The notes: a model not told the origin generated them from the sequence alone. Counted from the first letter of the stretch, positions 35,263 to 46,778 are shown. The stretch is 64,000 nucleotides of DNA from Misgurnus anguillicaudatus (GCF_027580225.2 NC_073342.2:14705001-14769000); one strand, 5' to 3'. Numbers and translations are program-made.

Positions 35263-36018
35263 TAGGTTGTGCCGATACCACTTTTTGATGTATGATACCG
35301 ATGTCGATACCACAACCTTGAGTATCTGTCGATACCGATCCAATACCATCTCTATCGCCCTTTTAATCAATCAAATGACAAATAACACATTTGTTAGCCC
35401 TACAAAAAGCTAAAGAACTCAAATGTTTTACTGTGCAACAAATGGCTATGCAAATTCAAGACTCAATGACACATGGTGTAATAATACTGCTTTATTTTTA
35501 TTTAAATGATACAGACTAGTAGCAACATTTTTATTTAGTCAGCACAAAAATTCAATTAAATTTAAAGGCACACAAGGCAAGTCTGAGTATTATTTCTCTT
35601 CTAGCTCCCCCTAGTGTCTGGGAGTAAATGCTTTCTATATCTGAGACTTGACGAGACTGAAGGACACCGGGTCGGATACAGCGAACTTGCAAGTGGGGTA
35701 TTCTTCCCACAGACGGTAGGGGCGGGCGAGAGAGTCTTCATTCGTCATGTAATGAGTCATTTAACCATATACCGACTTATGAAGATGATTTATTAACATA
35801 AAAATGCTGCCTTGTGTCCCTTTAAGGAGTAACTTTGGACAATTTAAAGTGTGCAAATTCATGTTGCTTAGCAAGTTGCGCTTTACAGCAAGTTGCCAGG
35901 ACAAGGTCCATGTTGGTATCGGACCAGATTGTACTTCCCGACTACAATATTTGATCCGGCTATTTTTTGCCAATATCGGACTAATATCGATACTGAATAC
36001 CGTACCGGCCCACCCCTA
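35263..36018. mobile_element. Non-autonomous hAT-type transposon, 756 bp
   Basis: Left end TAGGTTGTGCCGATACC; right end GTACCGGCCCACCCCTA. GATACC/GGTATC words are repeated near both ends. Flanks TGTTAAAC and GTAAAAAC are only a rough TSD match, so the copy is older or its target duplication has mutated. Confidence 0.75.
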
Positions 36019-36134
36019 GTAAAAACCAAGCTACCTGTACAGAAAATACTTTTTTGGGAGATTTACTGTTTACTACATAATAAACAGGATATTCTAGGAA
36101 AAAATAGAACCATGATATCTTCAATATTGACTAA

Positions 36135-36894
36135 TGCTGCATTTACACCAACCGCGTTTGAGGCGTCAAAATCGCGCCTACCACGCCTAGTTTGCCACTT
36201 TAACAGTTTGAATGCATTCGTCCGTCCAGATCGTAGAAAAGCGGAAAAAGCAAGCATTTGACGCGCATCATAGGCAAAATCCGCTTCTTGTGGGAGGGGC
36301 AAGCGCTATGCGGTTGTCTGTTTGCAAGATGGCTGATGTTGTTTGTGCATTTATCGAGAGAGTTAACAGTTTGTATTTGGTCACCTTACTATAGGGGGAA
36401 AATAAACGTAACGTGACTCAAAAGTGAAATGTGTATTTACAACTTAGCAGGTTGCCCGATGTCCTCACTGACACTCTTCCAAGCGAGGTCCTTTTTATTT
36501 CTGTCTCTATAGAAATAAGAAATTGTGTCGTATAGCTCCGGGTGACTGCTTACGGACAATATCAAGCGTTCCTTCATGTTAAATGAGTGACTCCGGGCGG
36601 GGCTGCCGCCACAGCAGCAAGCAGGCTCCTGATTGGTTAGCGCTGCGCGAAAACTCTGGCGCTAGCCGCAAATTCGCATCAAATGCAAAAAAGCACTATT
36701 CGTGCGTACCGTGCCAGATGCTCAATTTGTGCCATTCGCACGAACTAGACGCGCAAATTGCGTGTACCGTGCCGCGCCAAACGCCTTATCCGCGCCACGA
36801 GACCTCCAGGCGTGCGTCAACGCGTCTTCACATTGACTTAACATTGAAATCACTCATGCTTGACGCCTCTACCACGGCTGGTGTAAACGCAGCA
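36135..36894. mobile_element. Harbinger-like non-autonomous transposon, 760 bp
   Basis: Left end TGCTGCATTTACACCAACCG and right end CTGGTGTAAACGCAGCA are inverted, and TTGAGGCGTCAA-type sequence follows inside both (TTTGAGGCGTCAA against TTGACGCCTC). The flanking 3-bp duplication is TAA (36132-36134 and 36895-36897), the TWA form of PIF/Harbinger. A short open stretch starting MADVVCAFIERVNSLYLV (36330) may be a transposase-gene scrap. Confidence 0.8.
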
Positions 36895-36899
36895 TAAGT

Positions 36900-38040
36900 A
36901 AGACCTGGATTTTCACAATTCAGTGACTAAATATATTTATCAAGGTCTTATTTGTATAAATAGTGATCTCGTCGAGTAATAACCAAAAACACAATAGCCC
37001 TCCCATCTGTCATTTATTAGGGATTAGGAGTCAAATAATGAATCCATTTCACCCATGGCACCCAAACAGAGAGGCGCAGTAGATGTAGTGTTATGAAATC
37101 CTTTGCAGACTTTTGGCACCGGTTTTGTAATCACTACTTCAGCAGAGCACTTAAAGGCTTTTCAGCATTGCATTAGGGAGCATATGAAGAATGGTCTACT
37201 CTTATCTGCCTCAGGTGCACCGACGTTGGTCTGCCAGGGTACAAATTTATCCTCGTCTGTCTCTGCTGGAGGTCCACACTTTTGTTTAATTCCAAACATT
37301 TGGTTGTTAAGATGTCCATGTCTGCAAAAAAAAAAAAAATGGTGCAATCGCTTTGAACCCAGATGGACGCCCTGCTGAGATGTTTTGGTCAAAGAAATGT
37401 GGCATAGATGTGTGGGTCTACAGTGCACATTTGTTATTTGTGCTCTTGCAATGTGTTGTAACATTGACAAGTCATGACTGGAGTGAAATAAGACAGACCT
37501 CCTGGCGGCCACTACGGCGTAGTTTTAATTGTTTATGATGGACGCTTTTATAGTACGTAACCTCTATGTCCGGCAGTTTTTCCTCTTAGTCATGGAAATA
37601 AATGTGTTAATGTTAAACTTTTAATGGTAATTACATCCGTCTTCACTGAACAATCAGTTTCAGTGAGATCTGTGAATCTGTGGCTGCCAAAGTTTATGAC
37701 GCATCTCATTTTTTGTTTTAGTGTAAAGATGTTTCCAAGCCCTCCCTGTTTTAATATAAAATAAACTGTCACTAGTTTTGCGAGTGTCAGATACTTAAAT
37801 TTAATGCTGCAGTCCTAGTTAAAAACAAACCAAAAATCAGTGCTCAAAACTGTCTCCTTACTGTACCTACGATCTGCAACTGTAAGCTTACAATAATGAT
37901 TTACACAGTAATTTAAACTGTTAGATACAATTTCATGAGTGTTAGTTTGACTTAAAGTAAAAAAAAACTTAGCAAGTCACCTGCAATTTTATGTTTCAGA
38001 CAAGAGATGTCGATAGAGACGCAAAAGTTATGGTTTGGCG
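36900..38040 (+). other. akap13 intron, no element seen
   Basis: No TIR pair. An A-run lies at about 37327-37340. ORFs at 37103-37378 and 37162-37512 overlap on opposite strands and show no motif. Confidence 0.3.
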
Positions 38041-39257
38041 CTTTAAAGGGATAGTTCGGCAAAAAATTACAATGACCCCATGATTTACTCCCTCTCAAGC
38101 CATCCGAGATGCATACGTCTATCATCTTTCAGATAAACACAATTTTTGTAATTTTAGTAAATATCCTTGCTCTTCAAAGCTTTATAACAGTTGAAAACAG
38201 GGTCCTTGACTTTTAAACCATAATAAAGTGCATCCATCCTTCACGGAAGTAATCCACACAGCTCAAGGAGGTTAAGGCCCAATTCCATTTTAACCCCTTA
38301 CCCCCCTACACTTTCCCCTAACCCTCCGTTTAGCGCATCCACGTGAAGGGCTAGGGATGTCCCAATTCTCTTTAAGTTGGAGAGGGGTAGGGTCAAATAG
38401 CCCTTCAAACGAAGATTTTTCAGGACCCCACTTTAAACAAAGGGGTAAAATTTTTTCCAACATGGCTGCTCATGCGAGTATAATTCAAGTCTTTTTTCAC
38501 ATTAATAAACTTTTTAATGATAAATTTCTTGTTTTAAAAGAAAAGTTTAAAAAAAAATTGCTAATGTTTACTAATATATCATACTTGAATAGTACAGCAA
38601 CATGTGGACAAATGTAACCTCCGGAGTGTGAACGCATCCCTGTTATTCCATCTGATCATTTCCTGGTACCCTCGGTCTGCTCCTGCTCCGGAGGCGGCAC
38701 ACTGGGGAAAGGTCCCAGTGCTTCAGATTGCCAGTCCACTGCAGCGATTGTGAACAGACCGTTTAAAACTGGAACTTGAATATACGGAGGAGAAAAGCAT
38801 CTCAATCGCTAACAGAGGGGTGTGCTGCTTTTGGGCTTCCAGGGCTACTTTTTAGGCTTTAAATAAACTTATATGATGCAGGTGAAGGGGCAATGTGATA
38901 AACATTGCATCTACTTTGACGTAGGATGTATGATGTCATATGACGGTGTCCCACTTCTTGGGGGAATAATTTTAACCCTTCCCATTTTCACTCTGTTTCA
39001 AGTGGAAAGGGGGGTAGGCGTATAAAATAGAATTGAAATTGGGCCATATAAAGGCATTCTTAGGGTATTCAATGCGATTTTGTACGAAAAATTATAAACT
39101 ATAATAATTAGCTACCATTAGCGACCAATGCGCATTCACCAGAGAGTTTCTTCATAGGATGTAGCATAAGATACGTACTGACGAACAGAGGAGATACCAA
39201 AACAACGCCGGTCATGAATAAGAAGTCATCTAAATCAAGGATTTTAAAGTATAAAAT
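38041..39257. repeat. Fragment of an 'AAAGGGATAGTT' MITE split by an insertion
   Basis: TTAAAGGGATAGTTCGGCAAAAA at about 38043 is the start of a family related to the MITE at 60419. It continues with ATGATTTACTC and CATCCATCCTTC to about 38275, is broken by the element at 38276-39045, and seems to resume at TAAAGGCATTC. The right end is not identified. Confidence 0.45.
38276..39045. mobile_element. DNA transposon with GGCCCAATT ends, 770 bp
   Basis: Left end GGCCCAATTCCATTTTA and right end TAGAATTGAAATTGGGCC are inverted. Inside both, runs of CCCCTTACCCCCC and GGGGGGTAGG mirror each other. The TSD is not clear (left flank GGTTAA, right flank ATATAA). No transposase motif was seen in the 86-codon ORF at 38357-38617. 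Confidence 0.65.
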
Positions 39258-39260
39258 GTT

Positions 39261-39483
39261 GGGACGATTCACATTTTGCATCTTTTGCGCGCTAAAGTTC
39301 GTTACTTCAAATGTAGGCGCGCGGTATGCAAGCTCATAATGGAGGCGATGCCGCGGCGATTGCTAGTTTTTTTCAGGCACGTACGCACCGCATTGATTTA
39401 AAACATCTCAACTTTTTAGAATGCCGCTAGCGCACCGTGGGTCATTTGACAAGAGTTTTCAGGCGCTGCATGTGAACGGCCCC
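39261..39483. mobile_element. Small TIR element, 223 bp
   Basis: Left end GGGACGATTCACATTTTGCA and right end GCATGTGAACGGCCCC form imperfect inverted repeats. The interior is CG-rich (GGCGCGCGG, GCCGCGGCG). A TSD is not resolved. Confidence 0.5.
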
Positions 39484-39896
39484 TTGGTGGTTGCTGAAAT
39501 ATTTGTCTCTGATGACTGCACCAACCTCATTTTGACTACAGCTTAAATTTAAGAAACTTTGCCTGGCTAAAAAGGTTTTCGTGCACATACTTGGCACATT
39601 TATTTGTGGCTTTTATGCAAGAAGCACAGGTTTGCCTCACATCTTTCTTTAAAGTCTAATGTTTTTTTTTTCTGTTTTAATATTAAATTTTATATTTATA
39701 GTGCCATTCTCAAATTCAAGTTCACTTTATAACTGCATGAACTGTCATTGTTCATACAAGCACTGTGGCTCAACGTACATGTGCATGTTAACTGCTACAG
39801 GTCTACCGATCTCACATAATGGGATTTCTTTAGCATATCAGAATTAATTTTACAACAGTGCTTGAAGTTTCCTTTCCTCTGTTTGTTTCGTAACAG

Positions 39897-40199
39897 CTCA
39901 TGACCGCAGCGAAACCGTGCGGGTCACGCTGTGCCAGGCTCGGCCGGGGGGCTCGGTCGACCCTGTGGCGGAGGAACGCTTCCAGTTCGTCCAGGACCTC
40001 GCCCTGGATATGGCCCAGTTTCTGGTAAACACGGCTGGGAAAACAGAGGGGGCGTTACTTCTGGACGAGTGTCAGATACCGTTGAAGGAGTGCGAGAGAT
40101 TGGACGATACCCTGGCCCTCGCCCTCAAGCATCTGCCCCTACCGGCGGGATGGAGTGTTCTGGGCACAGACCTTACCATAGAAAAAGGTTTGGGGATTG
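39897..40199 (+). CDS. akap13: akap13 coding exon (residues 63-163 plus split codon 164)
   Basis: Acceptor cgtaacag/CTCATGAC; donor GGGATTG/gtgagt; phase 1 in, 1 out. It encodes AHDRSETVRVTLCQARPGG, then FQFVQDLALDMAQFLVNTAG, then LDDTLALALKHLPLPAGWSV ending LGTDLTIEKGLGI. The blocks AQFL-TAG, LDKKL-LA-KHL-LP and W-VLGTD are the same, in the same order, as in mammalian AKAP13. The exon is GC-rich relative to its introns, as coding sequence in fish often is. It is largely predicted helical and leads into the ankyrin-like segment. Confidence 0.93.
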
Positions 40200-42109
40200 G
40201 TGAGTAGGCTTCATTTTTAAATTTTGCACTATGGAAAAAAAAGCTGAAACTCAGACCGTGGGCACTACGGCCTTCAGCGCAGTCATGTGGGTTGTGTGTT
40301 TTTTATTTTAAGTAGTGGGTTGGTTCCATTCTGCCCATGTTTTCCTCCTCCTTCTTGTCCTATCAGGCCGGGAAAACTATGTCAGATAATCTAAAAGCAA
40401 ACATTCCCACCCTAATAAAGTGCTCTTTTTGGCACGGTGCATTTACGCAGCCTGTTAAATTGGGCCGTGGACTTGTTTCGGAGATGACAGCAGATGCCTG
40501 TGATAAATGGCAGGAACAGTGGTTGTCACTCACTTGGGTTGCGTGGTAAGGTTGTTTTTAAAATTATATATTTAATTCCCCACCAAAACGTTAGTATAGC
40601 CTTCTAACAGCCCTAATAGGTTTTTCATATAATGTCTGCCATTATTGGCTCCTAGTTTAGTACAGGTAAAGGCAGGTTTAAGAACTGGTGCAAAACCATT
40701 TTTTTGGGCAAATGTAGTTTAGAGTGTAGTAAATATAAAAGTTGTTCATATCCTATTTCCAGAAGGTGTGCACAACAAAATAGTTGTATTGTGACCGTTT
40801 TGCTGCCCAACAGACAGGAAGTAAAATTAAGATTCTGTGGAGATTGACCAAAGCAAAGGTAAACATATAATTGAAACGATATTAAAATAGCGCGGAAAGC
40901 TGATAGCGGTAGTAAACAATCAAACAGTGCCGTGGGGAAAGCTTTCCAGTCTGAATCAAATGCCTCTGATCCCTTAAGATCATGACGGAAGTCTTGGCAT
41001 GATGGCCACATCCTCCTCAGTTATAATCCAGTCGGCCGATATATGAGCTTGTGTACTGTATGTTAAGTGTGCTGTGTGCTTGTAATGTGCATGGATCCGG
41101 CCTCATCATTCATCAGGACAGCTGATGCGACAACGGGGCGCGCTCCATGGTTTCACGTGACTCTGAACTGAGTTTGATCTGCATAGTCTGTGAAGGAGGG
41201 AGGTTAGCGTGGGCGTGGCGAGACCTGGACCATAGGCGGCGAAAGATAAGAGCTAACAAAGGCTAAACAACCGCTGACATCACAGACTTATCTCTTATAA
41301 ACAGCCTTGGTTTTAAATAACTCGTTCAGTAAGGCATCTAAAAGCTTTGTACTCTATTCATGTGAGGCGAAATAGCAAAAAGGAGACCACAATAGGTTTT
41401 ATCTGGCGTATGTTGATAGCATTTTGTTTTTCCTGCAGATTTAGATCAAGTTACAGTAGACTTTTCCATGTTCCATTCCAAAGTTTTTAATTTGTTCTTT
41501 TTTTATAGCCATTATGACTATTTAAAAGAATAACACGATCTTAAATGTTTCAGAGTAGCATGATTTTTAGTGTTGACCTATCTGTCAAAAGAAAGGGACT
41601 CACTGTGTAATGACTTGCTGAGTTTTGGCATTCGTTGCAGCTGGCGCTGGGCACCTGGACCAACCCTGAAACCGGAGCAGCCCACGGGCATCTTGCCCAG
41701 TGCATCAGTTGGCATTTATTGGCATCAGTCCTCGCTAAGTTAAACACAGGACATTAAATACAAAATAAAATCTCTAGTTAACTAATAAAGAATGTTTCCA
41801 CTGCATGACTTTTCCAAGATACTGTATAAGATTCCAACTGGGAATATGCTGGTATTCAGAGACGTGGCAGTCTTTTGCAGAAGGTGGAAAATGTGATCTT
41901 AAAGGGGTAGCCTATCTCCTTTATGATAAATAAGATTCTAATCGTTTTTTAAGACTAACCGTTTTTTTTTTTAGGTTAAAGTTCATAAAACTTTGCAACA
42001 TGAATTTAATGTCTGACCTGCATTTTTATTACATCTTTATTGTTTTTTTTGCCATATCTGTTGTATATAATTTGACTTAATACACGTTTTACAATATTAC
42101 ATATCCAGT
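40200..42109 (+). other. akap13 intron, no element seen
   Basis: About 1.9 kb without transposon ends or a credible ORF. A 119-codon - strand ORF at 40652-41011 has no motif. Confidence 0.3.
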
Positions 42110-42117
42110 ATGTGTAT

Positions 42118-42535
42118 TAGGACTGGGTATTGGCAAGGGCCTTACGATACGATACCTATCACGATACATGTGTATCACGATACAGTACGGTGCGGTGCAG
42201 ACTGCAATACATTGCAATACTTTTTTATCTAAATGAAAAAAATAGCTGATTTTTTTTACTTTTTTTAAGCCAAAGTGCTTCCACACGTCGGTTTTGAAAG
42301 CTGCAGGCGTTTTTCAATTTTCCTCCATTTTCTCACTCCCGCTAACATTGGCTGAATGGCCGTATATGACAGATAACTGGACAGCAACAACTACAGCAGT
42401 TTGCCGTTTGACACACTGAGAGGGGTGTGAATTTTTTTGTTTTTTATATCGATACTAGAGATTGAAATATCGATACACTGACGTGGAAAAATTTATCACG
42501 ATAGTTTGCTGTAACGATATTTTTGCACAGCCCTA
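42118..42535. mobile_element. Non-autonomous hAT-type transposon, copy 2 of a two-copy family
   Basis: Left end TAGGACTGGGTATTGGCAAG and right end ATTTTTGCACAGCCCTA. The perfect 8-bp TSD is ATGTGTAT (42110-42117 and 42536-42543). It is about 80 per cent alike by eye to 1578-1959, including the GATACGATAC and ATCACGATACA left subterminal words and the GCTGCAGGTGTTTTT / GCTGCAGGCGTTTTT interior. It is inserted in a SINE. Confidence 0.93.
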
Positions 42536-42540
42536 ATGTG

Positions 42541-42615
42541 TATTCCCTGGGATTGAACCCATGCCCTTTGCGTTGCTATTACAATGCTCTACCAGTTAAG
42601 CTACATGAATACATT
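42541..42615 (-). repeat. tRNA-headed SINE, head part, beside the hAT
   Basis: On the - strand: GTAGCTTAACTGGTAGAGC (A-box region), then GCAACGCAAAGGGC and the B-box-like GGGTTCAATCCC. Its sequence joins CAGTATGTGTAT left of the hAT when that element and one TSD copy are removed. Confidence 0.7.
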
Positions 42616-42774
42616 ACTGTTTGTAATGTTACAAAAAAAAATTCATTATGTGTATATAATTGTCAATATAGGGATCAATGACATCCATATCAGGCCAATT
42701 TTAAAATACAAAAATAATATCTGTTGTAATTATTCAAACATTAAGAATGTTTTGTACATATAAATGTATATTAA

Positions 42775-43285
42775 AGGAATAGTCTACTCATTTTCAATAT
42801 TAAACTATGTTATTACCTTAACTAAGAATTGTTGATACATCCCTCTATCATCTGTGTGCTTGCACGTAAGCGCTGGAGCACGCTGCGATGCTTCGATAGC
42901 ATTTAGCTTTTCCCCATTCATTTAATGGTACCATCTAGAGACAAAGCCAGAAGTGACCAAACACATCAACGCTCCTCCCATTCAAGACGAGTAGTTATAC
43001 GAGCAAGTTTGGTGGCACAAAACAAAACGCAGCGCTCCTCTAAGCGGACTCAAAAGAGGAACTATATTTTATGGCGCAATAGCACTTTTGGGAGTACTTC
43101 GACTCGGCGCAGTAACACCCTCCCTCTCCCATTATGAGAGTGAGAAGGGGAGCGGACTTTTCAGGCAAGTCGAAGTACTCCCAAAAGTGCCACTATGCCA
43201 CAAAATATAGCTCCTCTTTTAAATCCGCCCAGAAAAGCGCTACGTTTTATTTTGTACCACCAAACTTGCTCGTATAACTACTGAT
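42775..43285. mobile_element. Hairpin element, right arm truncated
   Basis: It starts AGGAATAGTCTACTCATTTT right after TTAA (42771-42774). The arm 42988-43105 (TAGTTATACGAGCAAGTTTG ... AGCACTTTTGGGAGTACTTC) pairs with 43165-43285 (GAAGTACTCCCAAAAGTGCC ... CAAACTTGCTCGTATAACTA). The outer left part has no partner on the right, so the right arm is cut near 43285. Confidence 0.65.
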
Positions 43286-43426
43286 TATATGATTATCTTT
43301 TTTCATACGAACACAATCGGAGTTACATAAGAAAATGCCCTGGCTGTTCTAAGTTTAATAATGATAGTAAATTGTATTTTTGATTTGAAGCCCAAAAAAG
43401 TTTATCCATCCCTAACAGAAGTAGTC

Positions 43427-44304
43427 TAGCCTGGGTGCCAGCCGATCTTACCCCCGCCCACAAGATTTTAAAAACGGGAATATCGGTCTGGGGTTTCTCC
43501 GTTGAGGAGCTACTATGCTTGGACAAATGCTGGTCGAACCAATCAAATTGTCAGGGCGGGCTTTATACGATGATGGACAGATAATCAACAGTAACGTAAT
43601 GAACCACGTCACCAAAGAGCGCGTGTGTTGAATGGCTGCCGCTGTAGAGTTCAGCTGTGTGGATTCTGACATTGAGTCTGTTCTAAATGATATCGACAGA
43701 GCATTGATTTTAAAAGAGCAACAGAGAAACGCGAGCAGGGCATTTGTTGATGTTTTTGCCGTCCTTCCTATTCAGCAAAAGTTGGTCGCAACTGAAATGG
43801 ATAACGTTATCACGGCGATGCGACTCAGCGTGCGCAACGAGATGGATATAATTAGCGGTCGTTGCCAGCTTCTTTTCGGAAGCTCGGAATCGTGGTTGCT
43901 GAATAAGTGGAGGGACATGCTAGGCTCCAATATTTTCAAGCCAACGTAATGGGTATCGTCGTGGATGAAGTTCACCTAACGTACAAATGGTAAGAGATAG
44001 TCTTACTCTATGACTTAGTAAATACTTCCTGTTGTGATATAAACGAAATGTTGTAAACATAGTAGGTGTTGATGTACATTCGCTAACTCAGTATAATCAC
44101 AATGCGAAATAACTAGCAGTTTGGTCAGGCTGCAAAGACGTAATTTCAACATACGTCACACACTCCGTTGCTCTGATTGGTCGTAGGTCTATCCAATTGA
44201 GTGCAGAGGCATTTTTCGGTTGAGACACGCCTCATAATTATAGCTCAATGGAGCGGTATCAGACTCAAATTCTGACTAGAATTGAGTATGACAACGTCAG
44301 GTTA
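43427..44304 (+). mobile_element. Transposon carrying a helicase gene fragment, 878 bp
   Basis: The ends TAGCCTG and CAGGTTA are short inverted repeats, flanked by a perfect 9-bp duplication GAAGTAGTC (43418-43426 and 44305-44313). Deleting the element and one copy of the duplication restores the surrounding repeat (CATCCCTAACAGAAGTAGTCC). A 9-bp TSD with a helicase cargo does not fit hAT, Tc1 or Harbinger; the superfamily is left open. It is internally deleted, with one broken gene and a non-coding right half. Confidence 0.7.
43632..43979 (+). pseudogene. Fragment of a RecQ-like DEAH-type helicase
   Basis: The ATG at 43632 opens MAAAVEFSCVDSDIESVLND. LKEQQRNASRAF follows, resembling the Q-motif region of RecQ helicases (K-x2-Q-x-x-A). 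VDVFAVLP then leads straight into IQQKLVA, where the family has the Walker A lysine loop (TG-GKS); that loop is missing. CQLLFGSSESWLLNKWRDML follows. A frameshift near 43940 gives a stop, and the other frame continues VMGIVVDEVHLTYKW with a DEVH Walker B box. Without Walker A, and with the shift and lost C-terminal half, it cannot be an ATPase. Confidence 0.7.
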
Positions 44305-44344
44305 GAAGTAGTCCTTATAAGGGTGTATTAGTACATGTTAATGT

Positions 44345-44440
44345 ACTAATTTCAGTAGGTGTGTTCCCTGGGATTCGAACCCACAACCTTTGTGCTGCTA
44401 ACATAATTTCCTACCAACAGAGCTACAAGAACAGTATTTC
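44345..44440 (-). repeat. tRNA-headed SINE, head part
   Basis: On the - strand: GTAGCTCTGTTGGTAGGAA (A-box region) and GGGTTCGAATCCC (perfect B-box form) about 40 bases later. It is the best preserved tRNA-like head in the window. It is too diverged in the acceptor stem for a tRNA gene. Confidence 0.7.
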
Positions 44441-45176
44441 TTTATTATATATATAAGGATTGGCTATTCTGCATGTCAAAAGTCAAATTTAGTCACTTGA
44501 TATCAGTCATCTAGTGTCTTGCCCATATTTAAATTCCTGCCTGTCGTGTCATTAAGCATCTGGCTGTGTAGTGATCCTGATCTGCCGTTCCACGTTGTGC
44601 CAGGTTACACCCCATCACCGTTCCCTTTTTTCCTTCTTGCTACATGCTTCAAATTGGTTGTCAGGGCCTCAGTGGGCCGGTAAAACGAAGGCACTCTTAT
44701 TCTCAGCCTCTCATTAACCAGCAAGAACAATCCTGCCTCTGTCTCTGTTGCTTTCACAGGGAGTCTCATTCAAGCTACCAGAACTTTCTAAAACAACACT
44801 TTGGAATCTCTGTATTTACAGTATAACAAACGGCAAACGGGAGATGTTTGCTTCCTTGACTCAGTTCCTCACTTGGTCAAATTTTCGGTTTTCATTGTAA
44901 ATCAACTATTGAAATGATGTTTGCACAAGTTTTTCAGGAGATTCTGTTGACACAGATGAAGGGATTTTGTGGGTGGGTCTTCGCTGCACACCATTGGTGG
45001 TTCAGTTGCAGGGGTGGGACTTCAGCCCCGAAGTCCTCTTGGAGCACCGAGTGTGGCACTTTTCTGAACAAAATCGCTTTAAAGGATATTTTGTTGATGT
45101 TAGGGATTCAGGAAAAGAAATTAGTTAGAACCTTACAGATTGTTAATCTTAACTAAACGCCATTTTCTTCCTACAG

Positions 45177-45360
45177 AGCCTGGACCACAAGATACACTTT
45201 TGCACTTTGCTGCGAAACGCGGACTGCGCAAGGTAGCGATATTTCTCCTCCAGCAACCCGGGGGAAGAGAGGCTCTCCGGCTTGCCAACAAACAAGGTCG
45301 TACGCCGGCCAGGATCGCCCAGAAGAGAGGTCACTCTCATCTCCAAAAACTTTTTACAGA
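45177..45360 (+). CDS. akap13: akap13 coding exon, ankyrin-like segment (residues 164-224 plus split 225)
   Basis: Acceptor tcttcctacag/AGCC; donor TTTACAGA/gtgagt; phase 1 in, 2 out. It encodes PGPQDTLLHFAAKRGLRKVA, IFLLQQPGGREALRLANKQG and RTPARIAQKRGHSHLQKLFT. The T-LLHFAA--G-----FLL pattern followed by N--G-TP---A---GH--L--L is that of two ankyrin-like repeats, found at this place in AKAP13 and the related Rho-GEF ARHGEF28. They are likely protein-binding; no partner can be read from the sequence. Confidence 0.93.
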
Positions 45361-46189
45361 GTGAGTATTGAAGACTCACCACAGAAACAAACACAGAACA
45401 ATCTGTTAATCTTGCATAGTTTAGCCTTAAATAAATATTTTTTATGCTTAAGCCACCTTAAAACGTATAAACTACTTGACAAGATTAATGCCTTCATGTG
45501 GTTTATTTTTAGACTGGAACATAATGTCTGCTTTGGACGTTCTGACCTTTGAAATCCCTTAAACAAATAGATTTTGTTGAATTTACTGCTGTTCAACTAT
45601 AGTAGCACACATGGCTGTTTTAATCGTAAATTATCTTTAATTCATCTTTACAAGTATTTATGAACTAGATTATGTAAATAATGACTTTCTCATGAGAATA
45701 TGGTGATATTTTGTGGAATGTGCTAATGAACGGAGGATGTTGAAATCTGTGTGTGTATGTGTTTGTGTGTCCGTGGTGTAGATAAGAGTACAGCACAAGG
45801 ACGAGCCATGTGGCTGTGAGCTCTTTGTAAACAGTTAAAGCCACAAAAGCTTTTCCGATCTAACTTTCAAAGCAATCCTTTGCAATCTGCCAAACCTGTT
45901 TCAAACGAGCAAGGTCCCATCTACAGATTTGTTTGGAGGAGTGGCTATACCTGTGTGTGTTGTTTGTAATAGGGTTGTTTACCTTTATCAGCTTCCTCCA
46001 GCCACGGCTTTCATAGTCTGCGTGAGACAGGTTCCATATCTAGTTTCCTTACATGAATATACAAAATAAAGGCACAGAGGATTTCTGCTACTCCTTTCCT
46101 AATGAATGCTGCTCTAATGCTCAAGATGCATTGACTTTATCAAGCAAGTTTTGTTTTGTCAATGAGAAACATTAGAGGTTGTCCCCAAT
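45361..46189 (+). other. akap13 intron, no element seen
   Basis: A GTGTGTATGTGTTTGTGTG stretch near 45750 is the only low-complexity part. No ORF with a motif was seen. Confidence 0.3.
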
Positions 46190-46417
46190 ATATGAAGAGT
46201 TCAGATGCAAAACCCACTAAGTGCGTCTGGCATGATTTCTTGGCATTAATTAGCTATTTCAAAAGATTCTGCCTAAAAAAACTGTATTTCTGGATTGCCT
46301 AAGGGCGGGAGTAAGCAGATTTGACGCAAAAGTATTTGATGAACGTATAGTACGTGTTGAGAGCATTTGGTTAATATCGTTATCGTGTGGCGGCTTTTGC
46401 ATCTGAACTCTTCATAT
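46190..46417. mobile_element. MITE, 228 bp
   Basis: The ends ATATGAAGAGTTCAGATGCA and GCATCTGAACTCTTCATAT are perfect inverted repeats over about 20 bp. The flanking duplication is not certain (2 bp at most). A fragment of the same family lies at about 29735-29795. Confidence 0.75.
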
Positions 46418-46525
46418 GCAAACCTGTGAATGCATATCATTCGAATACAGTTAGGATCAGATATACACTTTATTGAAAATGAATGCACACTGTTATTGCT
46501 GGCAGTATGGTTCTGGTTATTCCTA

Positions 46526-46778
46526 CACTCTAAAAATGGCTGGGTTATTTTTGACCCATAATGGGTAAATATTGGACAGAACACAATGCTGGATTAAAAA
46601 TTACCCCATGTTGGATTAAAATGACCCAATGTTGGGTTGTTGTTATGCAGCCATGGGGTATAATAAACCAGCAGTTGGGTTAAAACACCCCAGCATTGGG
46701 TCAGTTTTAACTCAGCATTGTGTTATGTCCAATAATTTCCCATTATAGGTAAAAAATAAGACAGCCATTTTTAGAGTG
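46526..46778. mobile_element. TA-flanked palindromic MITE
   Basis: The ends CACTCTAAAAATGGCTGGG and CAGCCATTTTTAGAGTG are inverted and flanked by TA (46524-46525 and 46779-46780). The interior is a near-complete palindrome of TGGGTT/AACCCA words. Confidence 0.8.

Noticed and set aside
44358..44430. Possible tRNA gene
   Set aside because: A-box and B-box-like words are present, but the acceptor and anticodon stems do not pair. Similar diverged copies occur at 4100, 9530, 12180, 42545 and 62000, so it is a SINE head.
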